From Anaeromicropila herbilytica (GTDB lineage Bacteria > Bacillota > Clostridia > Lachnospirales > Lachnospiraceae): DNA of 64,000 nucleotides. This document shows, one piece after another, positions 34,700 to 42,798 of the stretch. The notes beneath the pieces were generated by a model. It did not search any database. It was not told where the DNA came from and saw only the letters and a program-made list of their open reading frames with translations. The stretch is taken from contig NZ_AP024169.1 in assembly GCF_016591975.1 (NCBI RefSeq), positions 4,388,501 through 4,452,500 on the forward strand, read 5' to 3'. Numbering within the stretch: position 1 is the stretch's first letter; each line of letters begins with the position of its first letter. A program made the translations under genes and the position numbers.

Positions 34700-35203
34700 A
34701 TGGCAAATAATAATAGTACAAATTCATCAAATGATTGCAGCACAAAAAATAGCACTAGTACAAAAAATGATTATAATACTAATGCAAGAAATGCTTCTAA
34801 TCTAAATACAAGAGGTGTTTCAAATACAACTAGCACAAAAGACGATTATACTACAAGCACAAGAAATGACTACAATACTAATGCAAGAAACGCTTCTTCT
34901 ACTAGTACAAGAAACGACTACAATACTAATGCAAGAAACGCTTCTTCTACAAGTACAAAAGACGATTACAACACAAACGCTAGAAACGCTTATTCTACTA
35001 GCACAAAAGACGACTACAATACAAACGCTAGAAATGCTTCTTCTACTAATACAAAAGATGACTACACTACAAGTACTAGAAATGCTTATTCTACTAGCAC
35101 AAAAGATGCAGCAAATACTCATGCTAGAAATGCATATAGCGACACAAATGCAAAAAATAGCTCAAGCTCAGAACGTCGCGACGGCCCTGGAGGACAAAAA
35201 TAG
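34700..35203 (+). CDS. Asn/Thr/Ser-rich octapeptide-repeat protein, candidate spore protein
   Basis: The 167-residue protein is built almost wholly of an 8-residue period, usually seen as 16-residue doublets TST(K/R)(N/D)DYN-TNARNA(S/Y)S. There are about five good doublets and several half units. Each octad carries one basic residue (K/R) and one acidic or Asn residue after it. The end SSSSERRDGPGGQK breaks the pattern. There is no signal peptide or hydrophobic segment. The start at 34700 has AAAGGAG 8 nt upstream; the ATG at 34682 belongs to the ribosome-binding-site region. A forespore-like promoter lies 52 bp upstream and a strong terminator follows. The function is unknown; a disordered spore-core or coat filler is my inference. 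The 24/48-nt DNA repeat invites copy-number change. Confidence 0.8.
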   Translation: MANNNSTNSSNDCSTKNSTSTKNDYNTNARNASNLNTRGVSNTTSTKDDYTTSTRNDYNTNARNASSTSTRNDYNTNARNASSTSTKDDYNTNARNAYSTSTKDDYNTNARNASSTNTKDDYTTSTRNAYSTSTKDAANTHARNAYSDTNAKNSSSSERRDGPGGQK

Positions 35204-35230
35204 GAAAAAGATAACTTTCTCCTATTAATT

Positions 35231-35279
35231 AAATGGAATTATAACAAGAATGTTTATTTTTGTTATAGTTCCATTTTTT
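35231..35279 (+). terminator. Terminator after the octad-repeat gene
   Basis: AAATGGAATTATAACAAGAA-type arms (one mismatch) are followed by TTTTTTT. Confidence 0.85.
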
Positions 35280-35365
35280 TGATGTTGGAGTCAAATGCTT
35301 TTTTATTTTTAAAAGTATATTATAAAAGGCTTTTGATCTCATTTACCAATCATATTTACAAAACA

Positions 35366-35413
35366 AAAACTGCCAATAAAATTATTTATAAAAATAAATT
35401 TATTAGCAGTTTT
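35366..35413 (-). terminator. Terminator after the 48-residue gene
   Basis: AAAACTGC(T/C)AATAAATTTAT-type arms are followed by TTTTTG on the minus strand. Confidence 0.75.
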
Positions 35414-35464
35414 CTTTCATCATTTGTTCGTCAAACCCCATTGTCTAACGAATCATAGACTTAG

Positions 35465-35611
35465 TTATTTCTCGCTATTCGTATTTTTCATTCCACTTCC
35501 TGAAAAGCTTGAATGTTTAGAATCTGAACTTGTTGAGTTAGTTGCTTTGTCCTTGCTAGAAGAACTAGCTTTTTGTTTTGGTTGATTATTTGATGAAGAT
35601 CCTTTTGCCAT
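35465..35611 (-). CDS. Small Ser/Lys/Asn-rich protein (48 residues), candidate spore protein
   Basis: The product (MAKGSSSNNQPKQKASSSSKD...NTNSEK) is almost free of hydrophobic residues and probably disordered. AAAGGAGGGATAACT-ATG is a very strong start, a terminator follows 52 bp later, and the promoter at 35640-35670 is a full match to the forespore consensus. The size and makeup recall minor SASPs such as SspP/SspN of bacilli, but I see no sequence identity with any named family. It is one of three such genes (with 31869-32003 and 34700-35203). Confidence 0.8.
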   Translation of the reverse strand: MAKGSSSNNQPKQKASSSSKDKATNSTSSDSKHSSFSGSGMKNTNSEK

Positions 35612-35639
35612 AGTTATCCCTCCTTTCTCTTAATGACCA

Positions 35640-35670
35640 TAGTATGGCACAATTTTGGACGAGATATACA
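35640..35670 (-). promoter_or_regulatory. Forespore-type (sigma-G-like) promoter of the 48-residue gene
   Basis: TGTATA, exactly 18 nt, CATACTA on the minus strand, 28 bp before the ATG. This is a perfect match to the GYATA/CATACTA pattern known from SASP genes. Confidence 0.7.
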
Positions 35671-35741
35671 CATTAAGAATAAATTTTTGAGAAATCTTTT
35701 AGATGAAAGTTGAGCATCTTTAGAATAATCCCCATACCCCT

Positions 35742-35778
35742 AAAAAAAATACTCCCATCCATAATAGACAAGAGTATC
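35742..35778 (-). terminator. Terminator after the NCS2 permease gene
   Basis: ATACTC and GAGTAT arms are followed by eight T on the minus strand. Confidence 0.7.
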
Positions 35779-35804
35779 TTATATTTGTTATTTAAAATAT
35801 TATA

Positions 35805-37241
35805 TTATTCAATAATTGCAAGTACGATAAAGTTTAAAATAAATAATGCTGTTGCACCCCAAAGAATTGGATGAACTTCATTTGCTTTCTTTCTGCATAT
35901 CTTTACGATACAGTAGAAGATAAATCCTGCAGCAATACCATAAGAAATACTATAACAAAATGCCATAAAGATAGCTGCGAAGAATGCTGGAATAGCTTCA
36001 TCAAGATCATTCCAATCAATTTCTTTAAATGAAGAAAGCATCATAATACCTACAATAATAAGTGCTGGTGCTGTAGCTTGTGCTGGAACAATTCCTACAA
36101 ATGGTGCTAAGAACATACTTAAGATAAAAAGAAGAGCTGTAACTACAGATGTTAAACCTGTACGTCCGCCTGCACCAATACCAGCAGCACTTTCAACATA
36201 TGTAGTTGTATTTGAAGTACCAAAAAGTGAACCAATAGATGTAGCGATTGCATCTGCAAAAAGTGCTCTTTCCATCTTTGTCTTAAAGCCCTTACCTGTT
36301 TCTACTGCTTGAAGATCTTCATCGGTAAAGATACCAGTCTTACGTCCAGTACCAATAAATGTTCCAATTGTATCAAATGTATCTGATAAACTAAATGCAA
36401 AGATTGTCATTAATACTAATGGAATCTCAGATGCATCATCAAATAAAGATAATAACCCTTTATGACCTAATCCAACTAAAAAAGTATCTTTTAATTGTGA
36501 AAAGGAATCAGCTAATCCAGTTGTTGCACCTACGCTTGATAAATCAACGATTCCCATAGGAATTCCAATGATAGTAGAAGCAATAATACTAATCATAATT
36601 GCGCCTTTTACTTTTAAGATAATTAAGAGCATCATTATTGCAATCGCAATTAGAGCAAACACTACTGCTTTTGTGTTAAAATTAACTAGACCTGGAGTTG
36701 CAGCACTACTTGCAACTACTGTTCCATCTTTAAATTGAGCATATGTTCCTGGATCAGAAGTAAATTTTAAAAGTCCAGCATTTTTAATACCAATGTAAGC
36801 TATAAAAATACCAATACCACCACTGATGGCATGTTGTAAACTTTCTGGAATAGATTTGATAATTGCCTTACGGAATTTTGTAACTGTTATAATTATATTT
36901 AGGATACCACATAGGAATACCATTCCTAGTGCTTGTTGCCATGTAAACCCTAATAACTGACATACAGTAAATGTAAAAAATGCATTAAGACCCATACCTG
37001 GTGCTTGTGCATAAGGAACATTTGCAAAAAGACCCATTACTAATGTACCAATTGCTGCTGCAATAATTGTAGCTAAGAATACTGCACCTGCAGGCATTGG
37101 ATTCTTTGCTGTTCCTGCTAATGTTAGCATAGATGGATTTACAAAAATGATGTAAGACATTGCAAAAAATGTTGTAAAACCAGCCATTACTTCTGTAGAT
37201 ACTGTTGTTCCATTTTCTTTTAGTTTAAAAAACTTTTCCAT
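35805..37241 (-). CDS. NCS2 family purine permease (AzgA/PbuG-like)
   Basis: The 478-residue, ~13-helix membrane protein is of the AzgA/PbuG branch of NCS2 transporters. It would import hypoxanthine, guanine or adenine with protons. Motifs are STEVMAGFTTFFAMSYIIFVNPSML at the N terminus, YAQAPGMGLNAFFTFTV (substrate-binding helix), ESLQHAISGGIGIFIAYIGIKNAG and LFADAIATSIGSLFGTSNTTTYVESAAGIGAGGRTGLTSVVTA. The 368-bp leader was inspected for a purine riboswitch and none was recognised. A TTTAGA-GTGCG-TCTAAA hairpin lies ~35 bp before the start. Confidence 0.95.
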   Translation of the reverse strand: MEKFFKLKENGTTVSTEVMAGFTTFFAMSYIIFVNPSMLTLAGTAKNPMPAGAVFLATIIAAAIGTLVMGLFANVPYAQAPGMGLNAFFTFTVCQLLGFTWQQALGMVFLCGILNIIITVTKFRKAIIKSIPESLQHAISGGIGIFIAYIGIKNAGLLKFTSDPGTYAQFKDGTVVASSAATPGLVNFNTKAVVFALIAIAIMMLLIILKVKGAIMISIIASTIIGIPMGIVDLSSVGATTGLADSFSQLKDTFLVGLGHKGLLSLFDDASEIPLVLMTIFAFSLSDTFDTIGTFIGTGRKTGIFTDEDLQAVETGKGFKTKMERALFADAIATSIGSLFGTSNTTTYVESAAGIGAGGRTGLTSVVTALLFILSMFLAPFVGIVPAQATAPALIIVGIMMLSSFKEIDWNDLDEAIPAFFAAIFMAFCYSISYGIAAGFIFYCIVKICRKKANEVHPILWGATALFILNFIVLAIIE

Positions 37242-37608
37242 GAAAAAACTCCTTCTCTCTTCTATTTTTCAAAAATTTAGAACGCACTCTAAATTTTTTT
37301 TATCAACACCAATAACATTATAAGTAATACTTATTAAAAAATCTAGTGTTTTTTGATTTTTTTGTAATATATTTATCTTATTATTAAGCTCAGCTTATAT
37401 ATAATCTTCTTATAACTTATAAATCTTGTATTTTTTCATATTTTTACACAAAATTTTGTATTTTATAAAATAATAAAGAAATTTGTCACTAATATTCTAC
37501 CATCAATTTTTGTAATAAAATTTAGTTAAGTTTCAAACACTGATATTGGTATCATAAATATTGTTCTTTAGTTACCTATATTATTATTCATAAAGTGAGG
37601 AATATACT
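37242..37608. other. Divergent intergenic region between the NCS2 permease and cold-shock genes
   Basis: Very AT-rich, with no gene. The hairpin AAATTTAGA...TCTAAATTT (about 37274-37300) is in the permease leader. No known riboswitch core (purine, PRPP, guanidine) could be recognised by eye. Confidence 0.5.
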
Positions 37609-37827
37609 ATGGCAAATTATAACGGAGTTGTAAAATGGTTCGATAATGAACGTGGTTATGGTTTTATATCTACTAATGGTGGAAATGATGTTTTCTTACA
37701 TCACTCTCAGGTAAAAGAAAAAGGAACCGATAAAGACATACATGAAGGACAAGAAGTAACCTTTGATATTGTCGATGGAAATAAAGGTCCTTCTGCAATT
37801 AATGTTCAGAAGTCAAAGTTATCTTAG
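37609..37827 (+). CDS. Cold-shock domain protein (CspA family)
   Basis: The 72-residue nucleic-acid chaperone has RNP1 (ERGYGFIST) and RNP2 (DVFLHHSQV), starting NGVVKWFDNERG. It keeps RNA single-stranded and translation going in the cold or in growth transitions. It is slightly longer than CspA/CspB (about 66-70) with a short VQKSKLS tail. A GTGAGGAAT site precedes the start, and a strong terminator (37855-37899) follows. Confidence 0.96.
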   Translation: MANYNGVVKWFDNERGYGFISTNGGNDVFLHHSQVKEKGTDKDIHEGQEVTFDIVDGNKGPSAINVQKSKLS

Positions 37828-37854
37828 AATAAAAGAAAAAATTATCATTAAAAT

Positions 37855-37899
37855 GGACCCTATAAAATAGAATCTAATTCTATTTTATAGAGTCCTTTA
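37855..37899 (+). terminator. Terminator after the cold-shock gene
   Basis: GGACCCTATAAAATAGAAT-type arms are near-perfect, with a short loop followed by TTTATTTT. Confidence 0.85.
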
Positions 37900-37982
37900 T
37901 TTTAAAAATCGATTAAAGTTTCAATTATGTTAATTTAGAATTTATCAAGTATTCATTAAACTTACCCATTGCGAAGCTTGAG

Positions 37983-39902
37983 TTAATTATATAAATCCGC
38001 TGTTTTTAAGTACATTAATTTATTTTTAGACCAGATGGAGCTAAATTCCCATCTACTAAGTGGGCAAGAACCTCTACCAATCTCAATAGTTATTGCAGGT
38101 GTCCTTTGATTGATTGCGACCCAATCACTAAATCCCGTAGCATGGTATTTACTAAATCCCTTTACTAGTTTATAAGATGTTAAAGACCTTGCAACTCTCA
38201 TTAGTTTTGCACATTCGTTACGAAAAGCTCCTTTTTGTCCATAGTCCCAATAAATAATGGATCCAGTTGCATGATAACTAATTGATGCTACAGGACTTAT
38301 ATCTTGAAATAAATTCATTAAAGTCTTGGTCTCTTTTTCAGATGCAGCACTTGGTCCTTTATAACCGAATCCTGCCATTCCTTTCGGACTTCCTTCTAGT
38401 ATACTCCAGTATTGATCAAAATTACGGTTTAAATCTACCCCGCGAACATTCGCTTTCCAAGTATGATAGTAAGAGGTGCCTCCTCCGTGGTTTCTACATA
38501 TTGCCTTAACCCTATTTCTTAACGCTTTATTCTTCACCCCAGCTGCACCATATTGACTAATTGAAACTCCGTCTGGATTGGCCATTGGTACTATATAAAA
38601 AGCGACATCTTCAAAAAGTTCATTAAAATATTTACCTGCATATCTACCTGTATAATAATTTTTACAATAGAATTCAATCTGTTTCATTGTTAATAAAGCT
38701 GTCATGTATTCTCTTGCATGAATGGACGACTGAACCATGACCTTTTTTTTCGCGTTTGGATTTCCAAGAATCACCTCATAAATATTTCGATTATCATATG
38801 TTTTTGACAACACACTTACTTTCAGACAATCTCCATACTTCTTTTTAAATATATTCAAATCAGTTACCATATCTGAATAGGAATAACGTGAATCTTTTTG
38901 ATTTACTATGGAAAGATTATTTTCAGAATAACTTGTCCCTGATTTTCGACCTACAACAATAATATCCATAGATAACTTCTTAGCGCTTCCATCCTTTGTA
39001 AGTAATGTAATGGTAGCATTTCCAACGCTTTTTGCTGTGATTTTACCATTTTTATCAATACTAACAATCTTCGGATCACTAGAGCTATAATATATATTCT
39101 TTTTTACATAGCTTGATTGACTTTTCGGACTAACTTGATAGAATATTGTTCTTGATTGCCCTTTGGCTAGCATAAGCTGTTTTCCTGGAATATACTGAAT
39201 ATCTAATGATGCTATTTTATCTACAACTCTAATATGAACTTTTTCTTCAAGTCCATTATATGTTCCTATCATAATATCAGCATTTCCATTACTTTTTGCT
39301 GTTATAATTCCGCTAGCATTAACTTCTGCCACCTTAGAATTATTCGATTGATAGGAAAATCCTGATTTCATATATCCATTTGTTATTTCTGGATTTAACG
39401 AATATGTACTTCCTTTTTTTAGCGTCTTTGTATCAACACCAATACTAATATCTTCGGGAGCTTGGATAACATGTACCTTACATTCTGCCTTATTGCCATT
39501 TGCTAAAGACACCGTAATATTTACTGTCCCTTCACGATTCGCTGTAATTGTACCACCTTCATTAACCGTTGCAATCGATGAATCTTCAGATGAATAGCTC
39601 ACTATGTCTTTGGAATCTGTTGGTGTTAATACAGGCATTATATTGTACGTTTCTCCAACTCCTACACTAAATTCCGTTTCATTTAGTGTAATTGTTGTAT
39701 TCGCTCCTATGTTTGTATTCGTACCTGCACCCTCTGGACTACTCGTCTCTTCTGGATTCTGTTCTCCTCCTATTGCACCTGTCGAATCTGTGACTTCTGC
39801 TGCTAATATTGTTCTTTTTTGAGAATACATAATACTAAGCATACATAATAGTAAAATAATTGGTAAGTACTTTTTCTTTCTTCTCCTGTGTTTTAAATGC
39901 AT
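37983..39902 (-). CDS. Exported M14 zinc carboxypeptidase with three Big2-type domains
   Basis: The 639-residue protein has a signal peptide (KYLPIILLLCMLSIMYSQKRTILAAE), a Thr/Pro/Glu linker, and three Ig-like Big2 domains (about 70-150, 150-225, 230-315; SYSSEDSSIATVNEGGTITANREGTVNITVSL is the clearest). The peptidase domain (about 335-639) has the HxxE zinc motif in SSIHAREYMTALL, GVDLNRNFDQYW, the third zinc His in ISYHATGSIIYWDYG and the catalytic Glu in PAITIEIGRG. It could trim wall peptides or external proteins. I prefer ATG 39902 over 39914 because GGG lies 7 nt upstream and the upper ATG touches AAAGG. The leader shares ~60 nt with that of the gene 17288-19789. Confidence 0.9.
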   Translation of the reverse strand: MHLKHRRRKKKYLPIILLLCMLSIMYSQKRTILAAEVTDSTGAIGGEQNPEETSSPEGAGTNTNIGANTTITLNETEFSVGVGETYNIMPVLTPTDSKDIVSYSSEDSSIATVNEGGTITANREGTVNITVSLANGNKAECKVHVIQAPEDISIGVDTKTLKKGSTYSLNPEITNGYMKSGFSYQSNNSKVAEVNASGIITAKSNGNADIMIGTYNGLEEKVHIRVVDKIASLDIQYIPGKQLMLAKGQSRTIFYQVSPKSQSSYVKKNIYYSSSDPKIVSIDKNGKITAKSVGNATITLLTKDGSAKKLSMDIIVVGRKSGTSYSENNLSIVNQKDSRYSYSDMVTDLNIFKKKYGDCLKVSVLSKTYDNRNIYEVILGNPNAKKKVMVQSSIHAREYMTALLTMKQIEFYCKNYYTGRYAGKYFNELFEDVAFYIVPMANPDGVSISQYGAAGVKNKALRNRVKAICRNHGGGTSYYHTWKANVRGVDLNRNFDQYWSILEGSPKGMAGFGYKGPSAASEKETKTLMNLFQDISPVASISYHATGSIIYWDYGQKGAFRNECAKLMRVARSLTSYKLVKGFSKYHATGFSDWVAINQRTPAITIEIGRGSCPLSRWEFSSIWSKNKLMYLKTADLYN

Positions 39903-39975
39903 TATTATACCCATGCCTTTCCACTTTAATAACCCTATTTTGCTGACTTCCTAATTATCCATTCTGTCGAATTAG
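39900..39975 (-). promoter_or_regulatory. Conserved leader block, copy 2 (M14 gene)
   Basis: In gene orientation: ATTAGGAAGTCAGCAAAA, then GGGTTATTAAA and GGAAAGGCATGGG just before the start. The CARDB gene leader (19789-19860) has the same blocks in the same order. No known riboswitch was recognised. Confidence 0.5.
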
Positions 39976-40065
39976 GACCAATTTACTATTATTATATCAT
40001 GTAAAAATTTATTATCAATAAAAAATCCCATATTACAGAATTATCTATAATATAGGACCTTTTGT

Positions 40066-40602
40066 TTAAACATTAAGTAATGCTTCAATATTAGCTTCTA
40101 ACTTACTTGGTTCATATGTTGGAGCAAATCTACCAACCACTTTACCATTCTTATCAATCAAAAATTTTGTAAAATTCCATTTAATATCAGAACCACTGGT
40201 AGTAAAGCCTTTCTCCTCTAACATCTTATATAGACCTTCTGAACTAGCATCTTCTTCTGCTTTTGGAAACTCTTCTCTAAGGTATTGGTATAATGGAGCA
40301 GCATTTTCTCCATTCACATCAATCTTAGCAAATGTCTTAAATGTTGTTCCATAAGTCAATTGACAAAAGCTCACAATCTCCTCATTACTTCCAGGCGCTT
40401 GTTCAAAGAATTGATTACATGGGAAATCTAAGATCTCAAACCCTTGCTCTTTATACTTATCATACAATTTCTGTAATCCTTCATACTGTGGTGTGAATCC
40501 ACATCCAGTTGCTGTATTAACAACTAACACAACTTTATCTTTGTAATCCTTTAAAGATACATCATTTCCTTTTGCATCCTTTACTATATAATCATAAAAC
40601 AT
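40066..40602 (-). CDS. Glutathione peroxidase family thiol peroxidase
   Basis: The 178-residue peroxidase of the GPx fold has peroxidatic Cys34 in NTATGCGFTPQY (Cys, not selenocysteine), the DFPCNQF segment (Gln of the tetrad; its Cys is a possible resolving residue), and IKWNFTKFLI (Trp and Asn of the tetrad). Bacterial Cys-GPx enzymes use thioredoxin rather than glutathione, which fits the trxA and trxB genes just upstream in the same operon. It is last in the gpx-trxA-trxB-gpx cluster, 23 bp after trxB. Confidence 0.95.
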   Translation of the reverse strand: MFYDYIVKDAKGNDVSLKDYKDKVVLVVNTATGCGFTPQYEGLQKLYDKYKEQGFEILDFPCNQFFEQAPGSNEEIVSFCQLTYGTTFKTFAKIDVNGENAAPLYQYLREEFPKAEEDASSEGLYKMLEEKGFTTSGSDIKWNFTKFLIDKNGKVVGRFAPTYEPSKLEANIEALLNV

Positions 40603-40624
40603 ATTTTCTCTCTCCTTACTATTT

Positions 40625-41551
40625 TTATTTGTATTCTCTTAAATAACGGTCAATGGAAGTGATTGCATTCGCACCATCGCTTGCAGCGGTTATTACTTGT
40701 CTTAACTGCTTAGCACGAATATCGCCTGCTGCAAAGATTCCCTTTTGGCTAGTTTCGCAGTTTTCATTTGCAATGATATACTTTCCATTATCCATCTCAA
40801 CTATTCCATCAAGCAGATCGGATACTGGATTCGTTCCAATTGCTACAAAGACCCCATCTACATCAAGTTCTGTTACAGAAGATGTCTTTATATTCTTAAG
40901 ACGTATCTTTTCCACTGTTTCATTACCAATAATATCTTCTACCGCACTATCCCATACTAATGTTACATTTGGTAAAGCAAATAGTTCTTCTTGCAATATC
41001 TTAGTAGCTCGTAGGCTGTCTCTTCGGTGAATAAGGTACACTTGTTTGGATCCTCTTGCTAAGAAAATAGCGTCTTCTACTGCTACATCACCGCCACCAA
41101 CCACAGCAACTGTTTTGCCTCTATAGAAAGCTCCATCACACGTTGCACAGTACGAAACTCCTTTTCCAACTAAGTCTGTTTCTGCTTTCATACCTAATTT
41201 TCGATTATTTGCTCCTGTTGCTATTAGAATTGTCTTTGTTTTAATGACTGTTCCATCCTGACAAGTTAATATTTTTATTTTATCCTCCATATCAACTTTT
41301 ATTACTTCGTTTGTCATAAATGGTGTGTTCAATTTTTCAGCATGTTCTCTCATCTTCATTCCCATATCAAATCCGTTGATTCCAGGTAAACCAAGATAAT
41401 TATCCACCTCATACGTATTAATGATCTGTCCACCACTCATTGGGTTCTTCTCAATCACAAGAGTTTTTAATTGTGCCCTCATAGCATAAACTGCTGCTGA
41501 CAAGCCAGCTGGTCCAGAACCTATAATAACCACATCTAAGATATCACTCAT
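40625..41551 (-). CDS. trxB: Thioredoxin-disulfide reductase
   Basis: The 308-residue FAD/NADPH enzyme reduces thioredoxin. The FAD site VVIIGSGPAGLSAAVYAMRA is at the N terminus, the redox pair CATCDGAFYRGK near 135, the NADPH site VAVVGGGDVAVEDAIFLA at about 150, HRRDSLRA for the phosphate, and GIFAAGDIRAKQLRQVITAASDGANA at the C terminus. It lies 19 bp downstream of trxA and 23 bp upstream of a peroxidase gene, a compact peroxide-reducing operon. Confidence 0.97.
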   Translation of the reverse strand: MSDILDVVIIGSGPAGLSAAVYAMRAQLKTLVIEKNPMSGGQIINTYEVDNYLGLPGINGFDMGMKMREHAEKLNTPFMTNEVIKVDMEDKIKILTCQDGTVIKTKTILIATGANNRKLGMKAETDLVGKGVSYCATCDGAFYRGKTVAVVGGGDVAVEDAIFLARGSKQVYLIHRRDSLRATKILQEELFALPNVTLVWDSAVEDIIGNETVEKIRLKNIKTSSVTELDVDGVFVAIGTNPVSDLLDGIVEMDNGKYIIANENCETSQKGIFAAGDIRAKQLRQVITAASDGANAITSIDRYLREYK

Positions 41552-41570
41552 TGCCTTCCCTCCTTAACTC

Positions 41571-41891
41571 TTATAATCGGTTTAGTACTTCTTCAATTTT
41601 TCCTTTTTCTTGCAATCCTAGCATAGTCTCTTTCACTTCTCCATCTTTAAAGAACAATAAAGTAGGTATGGATTGTACTAGATATTGTTTTGCAATCTCC
41701 ATGTTTTGGTCTATATCGATTTTCGCTACTTTCACACTACCTTCTTTTTCTTCTGCTATCTTGTGAACAACTGGAGCTAACGCTTTACATGGTCCACACC
41801 AAGTTGCATATAGATCTACTAATACTACTCCACTTTCTTTTAATACTTCACTTTCAAAACTTTCATTTGTTAATTCGATTACCATATTCAT
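41571..41891 (-). CDS. trxA: Thioredoxin (second copy), in operon with thioredoxin reductase
   Basis: This is a 106-residue thioredoxin with VDLYATWCGPCKAL and the cis-proline VQSIPTLLFFKDGE. The frame extends to 41918, but AAAGGATTGAG directly before ATG 41891 decides the start (MNMVIEL...). It should accept electrons from the adjacent reductase and pass them to the two flanking peroxidases. It differs clearly from the stand-alone thioredoxin at 26254-26571. Confidence 0.95.
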   Translation of the reverse strand: MNMVIELTNESFESEVLKESGVVLVDLYATWCGPCKALAPVVHKIAEEKEGSVKVAKIDIDQNMEIAKQYLVQSIPTLLFFKDGEVKETMLGLQEKGKIEEVLNRL

Positions 41892-41989
41892 CTCAATCCT
41901 TTCATTTATAATTTTCAACTTTTATTTTTTAGTTTTAATTACTTGCTTTTATCTTTTTGACAATTATAAAACTATTTTTTCCAAACATC

Positions 41990-42466
41990 TTATTTCAATA
42001 AATTTTTAATATCTTTTTCTATCTTTTCAGGCTTGTCAGTTGGAGCATATCTTGCTATAACATTTCCATTGCGACCCACTAGAAATTTAGTAAAATTCCA
42101 TTTTATTTTACTTCCTAAGATTCCTGATTTATTACCTTTGAGGAATGTATAAAGTGGATCTTCCTTCTCCCCATTTACATCAATTTTCCCGAATGTCTGA
42201 AAAGTAGTGTGATACTTTAAAGTACAAAAATTCACAATATCATCATTAGTACCAGGAGCTTGATTACCAAATTGGTTACAAGGGAAATCTAAGATTTCAA
42301 AACCTTCTTCTTTATAATTTTCATATAACTTTTGCATTCCTTCATATTGAGGTGTAAATCCACACCCTGTAGCTGTGTTAACAATTAATAACACTTTTCC
42401 TTTATATTGCTCCATAGGAACTTCATTACCCTGTGTATCCTTTACTTTATAATCATATATACTCAT
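41990..42466 (-). CDS. Glutathione peroxidase family thiol peroxidase (first of two)
   Basis: The 158-residue protein is a paralogue of the one at 40066-40602, with Cys35 in NTATGCGFTPQYEGMQKLY, DFPCNQFGNQAPG, and IKWNFTKFLVGRNG. It is 20 residues shorter, lacking the insertion EEDASSEGLYKMLEEKG seen in the other. The start at 42466 (MSIYDYKVKD) fits the family; a frame extension to 42487 lacks a ribosome binding site. It is first in the operon, directly behind the promoter and palindrome at 42500-42546. Confidence 0.95.
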   Translation of the reverse strand: MSIYDYKVKDTQGNEVPMEQYKGKVLLIVNTATGCGFTPQYEGMQKLYENYKEEGFEILDFPCNQFGNQAPGTNDDIVNFCTLKYHTTFQTFGKIDVNGEKEDPLYTFLKGNKSGILGSKIKWNFTKFLVGRNGNVIARYAPTDKPEKIEKDIKNLLK

Positions 42467-42499
42467 TCTTCCATCCATCCTTTTCATAAATAATTTTTA

Positions 42500-42546
42500 T
42501 TAAATTGAACTTAATTTAATTATACTAAATTAGTTTATATTGTCAA
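42500..42546 (-). promoter_or_regulatory. Promoter and operator-like palindrome of the peroxide-defence operon
   Basis: On the minus strand TTGACA and TATAAT are 16 nt apart (42519-42546). A TTAAATT-N6-AATTTAA palindrome (42500-42519) covers the expected start of transcription, a typical repressor position. It is compatible with a redox repressor such as PerR or a MarR protein, but it does not match the PerR box exactly. Confidence 0.6.
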
Positions 42547-42576
42547 TACATTTTTCATTATTTTTTCTATTAAAAT

Positions 42577-42666
42577 AAAAAAAGGAATCCTTCCGTAATC
42601 ATATAGAGTAAAATGCCTACACTATTGCAAGTTCACTCCTTCTGATTATAAAAAGAATCCTTTTCT
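42577..42666. repeat. Hairpin related to the core of palindrome B, downstream of bioY
   Basis: An ~90-bp imperfect inverted repeat runs from AAAAAAAGGAATCC to GAATCCTTTTCT. One arm, ATAATCAGAAGGAGTGAAC on the minus strand, matches the core of palindrome B (ATAATCAGAAGGAGCGAAC) with one change. With the T-run on the minus strand it can serve as the bioY terminator. Confidence 0.6.
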
Positions 42667-42798
42667 TTGATATTCTCATATTTTTTATTTACTATCAGGC
42701 TTTTAACCTCGAATCATTTGTGATGTTACATATGCTTTATCAATTTGATTTAGATATAAAAGCTCACTGTTTGACGAATGATGTGTGGAGTATGTACT

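Noticed and set aside
37242..37608. Possible purine riboswitch before the NCS2 permease
   Set aside because: I searched both strands for the purine aptamer core (TATA...TTTNNG...CTACC) and did not find it; only an AT-rich hairpin is present.
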